A stretch of DNA of 64,000 nucleotides. Origin: Monocercomonoides exilis. Its lineage: Eukaryota > Preaxostyla > Oxymonadida > Polymastigidae. Below the pieces are notes generated by a model. That model saw nothing but the letters and a program-made list of their open reading frames with translations. It was not told the origin of the DNA and did not search any database. The position numbers were made by a program, and so were the translations under genes. Where the stretch lies: assembly GCA_001643675.2 (NCBI GenBank), contig LSRY02000013.1, forward strand, positions 684,501-748,500. Direction: 5' to 3'. The stretch's first letter is position 1; every line of letters begins with the position of its first letter. Shown here piece after piece: positions 53,103 to 64,000 of this stretch.

Positions 53103-56100
53103 ATGAGTTTCCCTTTTTTTTCAGAGAATCTTCCTCCACTTCATGCAGCATGCGCTGCAGGTGATCCTATTGTTGTTAAGTCATTAATTGATTCGGGAGC
53201 AGATGTTCATGAATTTGATTTTTCTGGACAAACACCACTTCATTATGCTTGCACTGTTTTCCCATTTGTATGCTTTCAATAATTTAAAAAATTCAATAAG
53301 TTTTGCTTCATTTATATTGCTAATTCAGGAAAAACGAAGAGATAAAGGACGGTCACTTATCATACGACTTCTTATGTCAAAAGGAGCAAATCCTCATGTT
53401 GAGGATGGAAATGGTGCTCAGCCAATTCATTATGCTGCAAGATTCAGACTTTTGAAATGCCTAAATATTTTAAAGATTGATGGATCTTTTCAATATGATC
53501 ATTATGGTGAAACACCTCTTCACTGCGCTTGCGAAGAATATCCTTTTCAGAATGATATATTTTCAAATTCTGAAGCTAATTCACTTTCAGATGACACAAT
53601 CTTAAGTTGGATTAATCCAGAATTTAAAGGATATTCAGAACTTCGCCATTTACAACTTCTATTCGAAGACAATCATTGCATTTGCCATCAATTTACAAAT
53701 GATGAGAAAGAAAAAACATGTATGCTTTGCTTAAATGATTATCAAGGATGGAAACCTATTCACTATACGCTCCTTGGACACAAATCTAAAACGGGCATTG
53801 ATTTGAATAATTTTTCTCAAAATCATTTTTGTGGGGAGCAAGCTATCGTCAATCGAGTAAATAAATCGGCAGTTGAATCCACAGCATCATTGCCAAGCAA
53901 AAAATATCCACGCATACGAGGAAACACAATAATTTCAAGCAAAATTTCGAATGCTTCAAATTCCAAAACTATTCCATGGTTTGCTTGTGTGATGCAATTT
54001 CTTGTATTGGATCGTCATGTTGACATTAACACTCCAACTGAATGCACTTTATCCACTCCGCTGCACATCGCTGCAAGTCATAACAATCTGCTTGCTGTCA
54101 GAGTTCTTATTTTGATGGGGGCAAACATCTTTCTCTTTGACAAGGAAGGATATTCACCCTTTCACGTGGCATGTCGAGCAGGCGCAGCTTCTGTTGTCTC
54201 CTTTTTCCTTGCCAACGCCTCTTCGACTTCAATTTATTCAAACAGAATATTTTGCTCGCTTGTCTCGCAGCACAACGAAGAATCTCCGCTTCAGCTGGCT
54301 GTTCGATCGAGAAACACGCAGACACTGATGTCAATTCTGGAACAGACGAAACAAATGAAATCTTCAAGCAACAATTGCCAAAGCGAATCAGCTCATTCCT
54401 CCTCCTCCTCCTCCTCCTCTTCCTCTTCAAATGAAAAATTAAAAAATACCTCTAAAAGCGATGAAAGAGATGAAAGCAATGAAAGCAATGGAAGCAATTC
54501 AGCCATTCACATTCAAAAAGAAGGGCTGATAGAAGCTGCCATTGTGAGCAGCCGCGCTGTTCTGCCTGAAATGCTTTCAGCGATCATTTCTTGTAACATC
54601 AACAACAACAACAACAACAACAACATTAATAATAATAATAACAGCATCAGCGGCAGAGTCGATTTATGCACAGCCACTGATCCACGCACAGGCGACACGC
54701 TTCTCTGTGTGCTGGCCAAAGTCGACGATGCCAACATCGAAGGCAGTCCCCTCTGCTGTGATCCGCTTGCCCATATCAGCCTCGACGGTGCAGGCAGAGC
54801 GGAGCTCGGGGAAGAAAAGCAATGCGGCGAGGACCACGAAAGTGACGACGGGGCGTGTGTGTTTCCGGAGGGGAGGTTTGGGCAGCAGACAAGAATGAGA
54901 TACTCAAATGATGCGATGGACGACAGAGAGCAGAGGAGAATGCAGATGCTGCGGGGCGGAGGCGCCAGAGGGCTTTTGGGGAAAAACCCAGGCAGCTCAT
55001 CGTCATCGTCGTCGTCATCATCATCTTCTTCTTCTTCGACATTGTATTCAAACAGCACAGAAGTTGAAGCAGAAGAACAGACAACTGCGCAGATCATTTC
55101 GTTCCAGTCTTCGGCGCGTCCACCGAAAACTGCGCCATTGAGACGCCGCCCTGTCAACCATAGCTCGTCTCCCTTTCCTCTTCCTCTGTCTTCTTCTTCA
55201 TTGGCCATCTCCTCTTCCTCTTCTGACAACGATGATGATGATGATAATGAAGGAGGAGGAGGAGGAGGATGCACTAAGCAGCCAACTCAACCAGAAGTTC
55301 TGTTCTCTTCGTCTGATTCGTCTCTGCTCTCATTCAAGCCAGCGCGTGCTCCATTAACAGACACCCAGCACTTTCAAAGAGTGCGTCCGCATCCGAAGCG
55401 CGCAGCAAACAACAGACAGAACGAAGGGTGCTCATCTGCAATGGACTCTTCATTCAGCACATTCGGAACAGATACAGCTGCTGCACAATTAGGAAAAGGT
55501 AATAACATCAATAACGGTGAAAATGCGAATGCAAATGCGAATGAAGATTCGTTTCAATTGGTTCAGATTGAAGAATCAGGTGTGGAACATCCATTTCATT
55601 CTTCTTCTTCGGCTTCGGCTTCTTCGTCAGTTGCAACAATCTTTCAACAACCTTCTTCAGATTCGTTTTCTCCTTCTTTTTCTCTGCCACTGCATCAGGT
55701 GGAAGAGGAAGAAATAACAATAGACGATCTACCCACCCTTCTACCACCTTCACACGAAATGCCTCAAAATGGACAAAATGAACAAGATCAACAACGAAAT
55801 GAACAACAAGGTCAACAACAACAGCAACAGCATCCATCAGCCATCTCACCACACATCACTCACTCTGCTCATTTCCCTTCTGAAGCATCTGCAACACCGT
55901 CTGCCTTGCCAGGCAGCTCAAAGGCATCTCATCTTTCTTCACCTCACCTCCAGCAGAACATGCACTCCTCCTTCAATTCACCATTCCCCTCATATCGCCC
56001 TTCGCCTTCTCCCACCTTCCACCTCCTCTTCCACCCTTCCTCCACAACACCCACTGAACTCTCCACCGTTTTGCCGCAGCGCCAGCGGCGAGGCCATTTC

Positions 56101-59100
56101 TACTCGCCTGTGTCTCCTGGCCACCCAACGTTCTCTTCCTTCTCTCTCTTCCACCGCTTCCCTTCTCATTCTTCGTTCCCGCACATCCCTTCCCCTTCAA
56201 CTCCTTTTGTCCCTTTTGCACCCACACTTTTCGATCCTCCTTTGCAAACAATCGCCGAAAGCAAGAAAAACAGCATTGTTCTTCTGACCCGTGTTCTTGT
56301 GGCAGATTTAGGTGCTTCACCGTTCAGCTGCAATTTCAGTGCTGACTCGTCTATTCACATTGCTCTGCGGAGGATGGCTGCAGAGTGCATCAAGCAGAGG
56401 ACGATCAAGTGCAATGAGAAGAAGAAAGAGCAGGAGAAGAGGCAGAGACATGCGGATAACAACAACAGACGCAGGCAGCGAGCTGTGAAATTCCAGCACG
56501 AAAATGGCTTGCCGAATGAAGAAGGCTCGTCATCTCAAAGCAAAATGGAGAAATTAAGCTCGAATGACAAAATAGATTATAGTGCTTTGTTTGAAGATGA
56601 TGACAAAGTGTTTGAGTTTTCTGCTGATAACATGCACAAGCTGTATGAAAGTTCAATACTTGAGCCAACACTGCCAACATTCTTTGCGACGCTTATCAAA
56701 ATAGAAGATGAAATAGAAGCCAAAGGAGAAGAAGACAAACAACAGAAAAGCAAACATGATTCTTCTCAGCATCTAAAGAAAGACCACACGGTGAAATCAG
56801 CAAAAAATGCCACAAATCAAAATTCTTCTTCTTCACTCTCCAAACCGCTTTCCTTTAACAACTCATCTTTTTTCCATCATCTCAGCTCTTATGACAAATA
56901 TGGCCTGAATGCGCTTCACATGGCGTCTCTTTGTGGAAACATCCCTTTTCTTGCCTATCTCCTCCACAAAGCACACATCCCAGTCACTTCACTCACACAC
57001 CCCCACTTCGACTCCTCGCCTCTTTCCTTGAAACTTCAAGAGCTCATCCACAGCCGCTGCCCCACAGCCCCTTCTCCTCCTTCCATTTGGTCACTCAACC
57101 AGACGCCAAACTTCTTCCCTTCGTCTTTCTCGCCTGCAGAACAAGCACCTCAGCAGTCGGTGAAGTTGAGGCCGTTGCCTTTCTTTCTCACGGGAAGCGA
57201 CACAACTCTGATGTGTGCTGTCCACACTGGCAGTCTTTACACAGTCAGCTTTTTGTTGCAATACGCAAAGAATTCATTGGATGGCCAAATGGTTAATGTG
57301 AAAGTACTTGCACAAAATATCAGTTCAGAAAAGGAGTTTGAGTTTGTGAGTGAAAAGGAAAAGAATGAAGAAGGAGGAAAAGGAGAAAGAGAAGGAGGAG
57401 ATGAAGAAGAACGGATAAAAGATGAGAAACCAATTCCACTGAGAAGCGCTGCTTCGACTTCTGAACAAAATGATAATGATGAAGACAATAAAACAGAAGA
57501 GTCATATTCAGTGAGTGCATATTTTGCTTATCTGACAGTTCAAAATAACGATGGAGACACAGCTTTAGAGGTATTTATATTGTTCTTTATTAAAAATTAA
57601 AAAAAAAAAAACCTGTTTCATTTTTATTTATTTATTTATTTATTAATTTATTAATTTATTAATTTATTAATTTATTAATTTATTTATTTATTGAATTCTG
57701 TTGTGATTAGATGGCAAAACGAATGAAGCACTTCAACATAGCTGAGTACATTGAGCAAGAGATTCGATCTCTTTCTGCTAAAACAGACAAACAACAATCT
57801 CAGCAGCCAACTACTCTTCATTCATCTGAAGACACCTCCTTCAATCAAAAACAAGAACAGCTCAAACATAATTTTTTTCGTATTGTCACCAGAAAGCTCG
57901 GCTCAGAGAAAGAAAACAAAAACATTAAAGAAGAAAAGCCAATGAATCATGGCCATTCGACATATGATCTGACAGATGCACAGCACGTGTATGTTTACGA
58001 AGTGCGGAACCCGTTTGGCTTTTCGGAGAATTCTGAACAAAACAGAATATGCCCATCGATGCTTTCCTTCCTTCCTCTTCTCCATTCTCTTCACAAGTCA
58101 TTCCCTTTTTCCTCAAATCCCAACAAAAACTCTTCTGTTTCGTCACTGAATGATCCGAAAGAGCTTTTGGATGCCTTTCTCCCTCAAACTGCTGGCGATG
58201 CTCTTCAACTGTCTCAACTGCGCTGTCTCAACCACCGCTCCCTCATTCACCACATCCTCTTCACTCGCCATGCGAACGTGATAACTTCCATCATCTCTCA
58301 CATATTTGCGGCTTGTGGCAATAACTCAGATGCAGTTAATAAATCCTCTCATAAAGCACTGGCAAATAGCACTCTTGACTCAAATGCTTATTCTCTGAGT
58401 TTATTCAGGCATTTCTTTGTTGACGAAACGGATTCATTTGGCTGGTCTCCTCTTCATTATGCCGTTCTCATAGGTGATTCTTCAATTGATCCGTCTCAAC
58501 AACAACAAGAAGAAGATCAAACAGCAAATAACACTCTTCTTTCTCTTCTTTTCTCATATTTGCCACCAAATCTGCCTAAAGTCAATAAACTCGACATCTT
58601 CCAAGACATTTCTGAGTCTCCACTCTTGCTTTCTGCTGCGCTTGGCTGTCATTCTTCATTCATTTCACTTGTTTCACCCTCAAATCACAACACCATTTCT
58701 TCTGATGAACTTCTATCTGCTTTGACACATCACTCTATGTCGCATCATGGAAACACCTCAATTCATTATGCTGCATTTCACGGCCAGCTCTCTTTCCTCC
58801 ATTTCATCCACTCAACCCTTCTGGATGAAGAAGATGATGTTCCTTCTCAATTGAATGATGAGTCTTCTCCTTCAGAACCCAATAAATCAGAAATTCTTTC
58901 TATGTTTTCTGAGCAGAATGAATGTGGAGTCACTCCTCTGATGATGGCGTGTGCTATGTGCCACTCTGAAGTTGTATCATTTCTTCTCAAAGAGCCCATT
59001 TTGTGCGATCCAACTGTTGTGGATTCGAATGGCCTGTCTGCTTTGCATTGGCTTCTGCTTTCACCTGTTGTCGATTCATTTGCCAAAGAACAGTCTGATT

Positions 59101-62100
59101 CGTCTTATTCATCGTCAAGTGAAGCAGCAAAAAATGAAGATAAACAGCAAAAGATTTCTGTTGAATCATGTTGCGAGAATATTCCAGAGAAATTCACAGA
59201 TGATCATTCTGTATTAGATCTCTTCTTACAACCTCATTGTCTTCCTGTGATCAGCCACCCTCTTTTTTCTTCGTTCAATCAGAAAAGTGCATTGAAATAT
59301 CATCAATGCTCTTCTTGTTCCAAAGATGTTTATCAATCCAGAAAAAGACCATCTTCTCCAACACAAAGGACCATTTCAAAAATCTCTTATTTGCTATTTG
59401 AAAGAATGAAGCAGAAGAATTCTGAGCTTTCATTTTTGTATGAAAATGAAGAAAGTGCAAACTTGCTTTTATCTCTTGCCATCTACAATGGCTGTGAAGA
59501 TCTTATCACAACGCTGCTGGAAGATAGAAATTTCATTTCTCATCTTTTCCCATCATCTTCAAAAGTCAACGAACCATCCAAACAAAAAGCCTCTTCAATT
59601 CAAAAGGAGACTGTTTCGACTCTTTCGTCGACACTCTTCGACTTATTCTCACCCCCTTTTCAACATCTACCTTTCAACGTGATTTCAGTTCCTTCATTTT
59701 TGAAAAAGATTATTCATCCGTCGTTTATTCCGCCTTCCCTCGAAAGGAATCTGCCTTTTCTGCATCTGATTTGTGAGTCAAACGCTGCTATTTCAACAAA
59801 CACAATAAAAAGAATCATTTCTTCAAACCTTTCTTTTCTCTATCAAATAGACAACGATGGAGGCACAGTTCTGCACGCAGCTGCTATCTGTGACAGAGCT
59901 TTTGAGCTGTTTCCGCTCTTTTTGGAATCCCTTCGCTCTTCTTGTTCACAGTTTTTAGAGCAAAGTGAAGAGGAAGATGATTCAAGCAATTCAATTGAAT
60001 CACTCTCAAACAAAGTGATAATATTCTTTTTAACTCTGAAAGATCACCTCGGCAGAACACCATTTCATTTGGTGACAACATTGCCTGCTTTATCAACATT
60101 GATTTCTGCTCTTCTTCAAGCAATGTGTTCTTTGGATCCAACATCAAACAATATATCGTTAACTACAGAGGAACGCCATGCTCCAGCGCAGAGGTTAACC
60201 AAAGATCAAATGAAGCTTTTGATGGGCTTTTTTTGCTTTGAGAAAGATCACGATGGAAATTCTGTTGTCCATCACTGCGCAGCTGTTCAAGATCACTCTC
60301 TTCTTTCATTTCTCATTCAATTTCTTGACGCATACGATGCAGAGCTAAGCGATAAATCAGACAAGGATGAAGAACAAAACGAAGAAGGTGCTATTACTAC
60401 AACTGAACAAGAAGGCTCTCACGAAGAAACAGAAAGGAAGAATTCTTCTGCGAAGCTTATGAGCAAATGCCTCAACACGATGAATATGAATTCTCACTAC
60501 CCGCTTCATCTTTTGTCAAGCTCAGATTGCACCTCATTCTCTTCAATATCCTCATGTTCTCCACCAACTACTGTCATCACATGCTCTCCATTTGAAATTG
60601 CTCATTTGAGATTTATCACTTTAATGGTCACTTTTGATCTTCTTCTTCAGCATGGAATTGATGTGAACAGCGGAAGTTTATTAACTCAAGAAATCAAAGC
60701 AGATGGAGAGGAAAGCTTCCTTAGCAATCAGCCATCTTCTGACAATCTGTCTTTTCAGCAGCCTTTCAATCAATCGCCCGACGTTTCTTTCCCTTTCGCA
60801 AAACAGCAGTCAATCATAACATTTCCTCTCAACTTTGATCATCAGACACCTCTTCACACAGCCATCCGAAACAAATGCTTCACATCCACTTTGATTTTGG
60901 TATTGAGAGGCGCTCTGCTGACAGTGCCAGATGGATACGACGACACAGCTGAAGATCTGTTGGAAGGTGATGGTGAAATGCAGGTGGCGGTTGTGCTTGG
61001 CTCGATGATAAGGAGCTTTAATGAGTGTATCGATGAAGGAAATGGGGAAGAGTTCGAAAAGCTGATGGAAACACTGATGTCGAAAATTGATGAGCAAAAT
61101 GGAGTTGTTTGTGTTGATGAAGACGAAGGAGAAGAGGAAGATGGCTTGACTGTCTCAGATGATTCAGATCAAGACGAGTTCGATTTTCATCAAATTGAAT
61201 CAAGTTGCAGTGAAATAATAGATAATAAGATGTCTGGCTTGAGTTCAGAGGAAAATAAATCACCAACAAAACGCCCAGCTCACAGAACAAAAAGAAGTTT
61301 AGCCTCTCGCATTGACTATCAACACAAAAAGCTCCGTTCGACAGGCGAATTGTTCGTCGTTTCGACTCAACAGCTCTGCCGTGCTATTTTGCTGTGCTGC
61401 ACTGATTTGGATGGAAACACGCCTCTTCATCGCTGTGTGCAGTGCGGATACGAAGATATGATTGAGCCACTTTTGCGGAATCATCTGGGCAGCGTCAATG
61501 AGAGGAACAGATATGGACAGACGCCTTTGATGGTGGCGATTGAAAACAACGATTTATCAACAGCCACCACATTGCTTGTTGACTTTGGTGCTGATGGAAC
61601 ACTTCCGATGATTACAGCCGATTATTTCAGTGAAGATGAATCACAACTTGATTTAAATCAGTTTTCAGATGAAAACGAACTTCTGACACAAAAAATGATA
61701 TTGCATTCCCTTCTCAAAACGGGAAAGCGAAACTTGAGAAGCGAACAAAAGCCAACTGTCACTCATCATTCTTCTTCGATATTTGCCTATTGCGCAGAGA
61801 AAGGGATGACTTCGTTTATCGAGCTGTTTATTGACTGTGGATATGATGTGAACACTTTATGTACTGGTGGCATACCTCTTTCGATGATTCTGATGAAGTC
61901 GCAGCCAGGGGCTCTTGTTTCGCTCGTGCGAAAGGGAGCACAAATGGGGCAAATCAAAATAACAGGAACTTTGCTGTATCAGGATCTGAATAAAGCTATA
62001 AATGATCCATCATCTTCAGGAAAGATTCAGAAAAGCAAGATACAAACAATAAATGCAGAACTTATTTCTGAAAGCGGTGTTGTTTATTGGAATGCGAATG

Positions 62101-62690
62101 AACAAAGAGTTGATGATGAATCAAAGAGCGAAGAAGACACCTCATATTTCGGCTCAACATTTTCAGAAGCTGCGCTTGAATCGAGCCATAGTCCTTCAAT
62201 GGCCGAAACAATTAAGTCACTGAAAGAGACCATATCAATCGCACTTGCTCCCAGAACACTTCCTATTCCTGGATCTGTCGTACTTCGCAGAGACACAAGA
62301 ATATTTTTATCTCCGGAATCACCTTCTGTTTATCTCATCACAAGCAAAGATCTCATTTTCGGAGATGCGAAATTTGTTCTCAAATGCACATCGAGACAAG
62401 CTGCACGATTGTTTGTATTGAACTCTCGAATTGCACTGTTTTCTGTTTTCTATGCTGGCAGTCAAGCAACAAAATTATTGTCTAAAACAAGCCAGTCTCA
62501 TTCTTTAGAAATAGAACAAAATGAAGATGCACTCAACTCGACAAACGTGTCAAAAAATGAAAACATGAAAGAGGATTTGGATACAGATGAGAATTTGGTG
62601 GATTTTGAAGAGTTTTCTTTTATAGGGCAGGATGAGTGGTTGTGCTGTTCCGATTCTCTTGGAATTTTATATGATGAGCTATTCGAATAA
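53103..62690 (+). CDS. Giant ankyrin-repeat protein
   Basis: Three exons, 53103-53267, 53329-57570 and 57711-62690, all phase 0, give 3,128 residues. The ATG at 53103 is the first after an in-frame TAA at 53097 and reads straight into the first repeat (LPPLHAACAAGDP). Joining exons 2 and 3 completes a repeat (DGDTALE/MAKRMKHF), so this is one gene. At least 14 ankyrin repeats with TPLH, ALH or PLH cores are spread along it, e.g. STPLHIAASHNN, GLNALHMASLCGN, FGWSPLHYAVLIGD, GNTSIHYAAFHG, DGNTPLHRCVQCGY and YGQTPLMVAIENND. They are separated by long Ser, Asn, Gln and acidic low-complexity blocks, mostly at 54360-56600. The last 200 residues (PGSVVLRRDTRIFLSP, ...) match no family known to me. 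No transmembrane segment was seen; likely a cytoplasmic scaffold. Confidence 0.88.
57571..57710 (+). other. Intron with TTTA/TTAA microsatellite, ankyrin gene
   Basis: Second intron of the ankyrin gene, donor GTATTT and acceptor GATTAG. Bases about 57622-57692 are tandem TTTA and TTTATTAA units. A stop soon after the donor (57598) would end the protein if the intron were retained. Confidence 0.85.
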
Positions 62691-62843
62691 ATTGTATTTA
62701 TATTTTAACCATTTATCAATTTATGTTTCTTTCAGTTATACTTCTTAATTTAGAAAAATCATTGTGATTTGATCTTAACCCATTAAGCGTGTGAAAATAA
62801 GCAATTTTTTATATTTTTACGTTTTTGAGGTGTTTAACGAGAG

Positions 62844-64000
62844 ATGCAAGACAGCGTGATATTTGAAGTCTTGAGCCAAACTTTACGAGGCGACAAGACT
62901 GGACAAGAACAAGCTAGAAAAGTCATTCGATCGGTACGTTTTGTTTTATAAAAAATAATAATTTCTGTTTAATAACGACGAATAATCAGTGGAGAAAAAT
63001 GCCAAACTATTTTTCACATATGCTTAAATTCACTATGGATGAAAGAGTCGTTGTTGACATTCGTGTTGCTGCGGCAATTCAGTTTAAAATTGGTGTTAAA
63101 AGAACATGGAAAGAATCGAGAGATAGAGTAGACAAACAATTTGTTCGAGAAAACATCATCCCTTCATTATGTGCCGCACCACCTAAGGTTGCAAGGCAAT
63201 TAGAATTAGTGATTGAAACAATGATAGAGCATGATTTTCCTAAAAAATGGCCAAATATGATTATGCAAGTTAAACAAGCGCTTGAATCAAAGGAAATTAA
63301 ATTAAAGATATCTATTTGTCCTGTTATACTTTCTTTGTGCGGATTATATTCATCTTCACCTTCGTCAAAAGCCAAATCTTTGAATAAGGCGATTCCTATT
63401 TTTTATCATCCATTATTTCTTTCAGCTCAAGAAATACTTTCAAACATAAATTTTAATGATGAGCAACAGGCGATACTTCTAAAGAATTTTTGCAAAATAA
63501 CAAGGAACATCAATTTCTATTATTTATCATCATATTTCAAGAAGCCAGAAATGATGAGGATTGTTGTTGAAAAAATGGTTCAAATATACACTCTGCCAAT
63601 TCCGGAATCACTATATGTTTGATTGCAATAAATATTTTCTCATCATTTGATTTTTATTATTTCAATTCGAAATCCTTTTTCCAAATAGCCTGATAAAGCG
63701 CAACGCCCGCATCAGCATTGGTGGAAGTGCAAGAAAATCGCCTCTCACTTCCTTTATCACATATACAAGTCATACGGACTTCCCAACCCTTCCCAACCAG
63801 AATTCAAAGAATTCTCCTTATTCTGGATGAACAGCATAGCCAACAATCTCATCAACACAATTCTTGCTGAGCTTCACAAAGTTTGCGCCGGCAGAAAAAT
63901 GACAGACACAACAACACCTCAGGCTTCCCCAGATTCCACTTCAACTGCATCTGCGCTGGCAGAGTCAGTAGCGCCTGAGTTCGTGTCAAATTCCAATTCG
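62844..64000 (+). CDS. Importin-7/8-like nuclear transport receptor, 3' partial
   Basis: Exons 62844-62933, 62990-63616 and 63689-64000 (continuing past the window), all phase 0. The N-terminus has the importin-beta-type Ran-binding region: QARKVIRSW, then VVVDIRVAAAIQFKIGVKRTW and FVRENIIPSLCAAPPKVARQ, followed by MIEHDFPKKWPNM. This follows human importin-7/8 and yeast Sxm1/Nmd5 (IRENIVEAI, IIKHDYPSRW). Exon 3 opens with HQHWWKCKK, equal to the PWWKCKKWALH motif of importin-7, which confirms the last splice. These receptors carry ribosomal proteins, histones and signalling proteins into the nucleus. The gene starts 153 nt after the ankyrin gene in the same direction. Confidence 0.92.

Noticed and set aside
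53114-53124. TTTTTTTTCAG as the acceptor of an unseen first exon of the ankyrin gene
   Set aside because: An ATG at 53103 reads through it in frame into the first repeat, with an in-frame stop just upstream; the simple model is preferred.
54513-55274. 253-codon minus-strand frame opposite the ankyrin gene
   Set aside because: It is the antisense of Ser/Asp/Asn low-complexity coding sequence in a well supported exon.
1-64000. CRISPR arrays, bacterial operons, riboswitches, rRNA genes
   Set aside because: The sequence is eukaryotic with spliceosomal introns; no spaced direct-repeat array or rRNA segment was seen.

Overview
This window is nuclear DNA of an AT-rich, intron-bearing protist. Seventeen spliceosomal introns (52 to 167 nt, all GT-AG, with loose donor sequences) could be placed because splicing restores recognisable eukaryotic proteins. 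TGA, TAA and TAG all end genes at the expected protein lengths, so the code looks standard. Giant surface beta-helix proteins with C-terminal kinase-like tails, short introns and tight gene packing suggest a metamonad, perhaps an oxymonad of the Monocercomonoides type. That placement is inference, not proof.

Layout. 1-15.5 kb is a compact housekeeping block: the 3' end of a HUWE1/TOM1/UPL-class HECT ubiquitin ligase, archease, casein kinase 2 beta, ribosomal protein eL42, eIF2B epsilon, and a 2.3 kb-codon VPS9-domain Rab5-type exchange factor with a VARP-like N-terminus. 15.7-18.8 kb holds three different palindromic, hairpin-forming elements, followed by an orphan exon and about 1.7 kb without genes. 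21.1-47.6 kb is the most unusual part. Two giant convergent genes encode secreted beta-helix ectodomains (4 and 8 modules), one transmembrane helix and a pseudokinase tail. Their tails and 3' flanks, plus a degenerate Rab-like GTPase gene, form a near-perfect 9.3 kb palindrome whose centre is a 366-bp transposon-like palindrome. 48.0-51.4 kb contains a broken ectodomain fragment and a decayed pogo-like transposon with intact terminal repeats and TA target duplication. 53.1-62.7 kb is a 3,128-residue ankyrin-repeat protein in three exons, and the window ends inside an importin-7/8-like gene.

How it fits together. The housekeeping genes are unrelated functionally apart from translation (eL42, eIF2B) and vesicle/nuclear traffic (VPS9, importin). 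The candidate novel system is the palindrome: paired receptor-like proteins with divergent ectodomains and a sequence-identical cytoplasmic pseudokinase, each next to an identical lipid-anchored pseudo-GTPase gene. The identity of the arms implies recent inverted duplication or ongoing gene conversion. One arm carries a one-base frameshift that removes the end of the pseudokinase domain.
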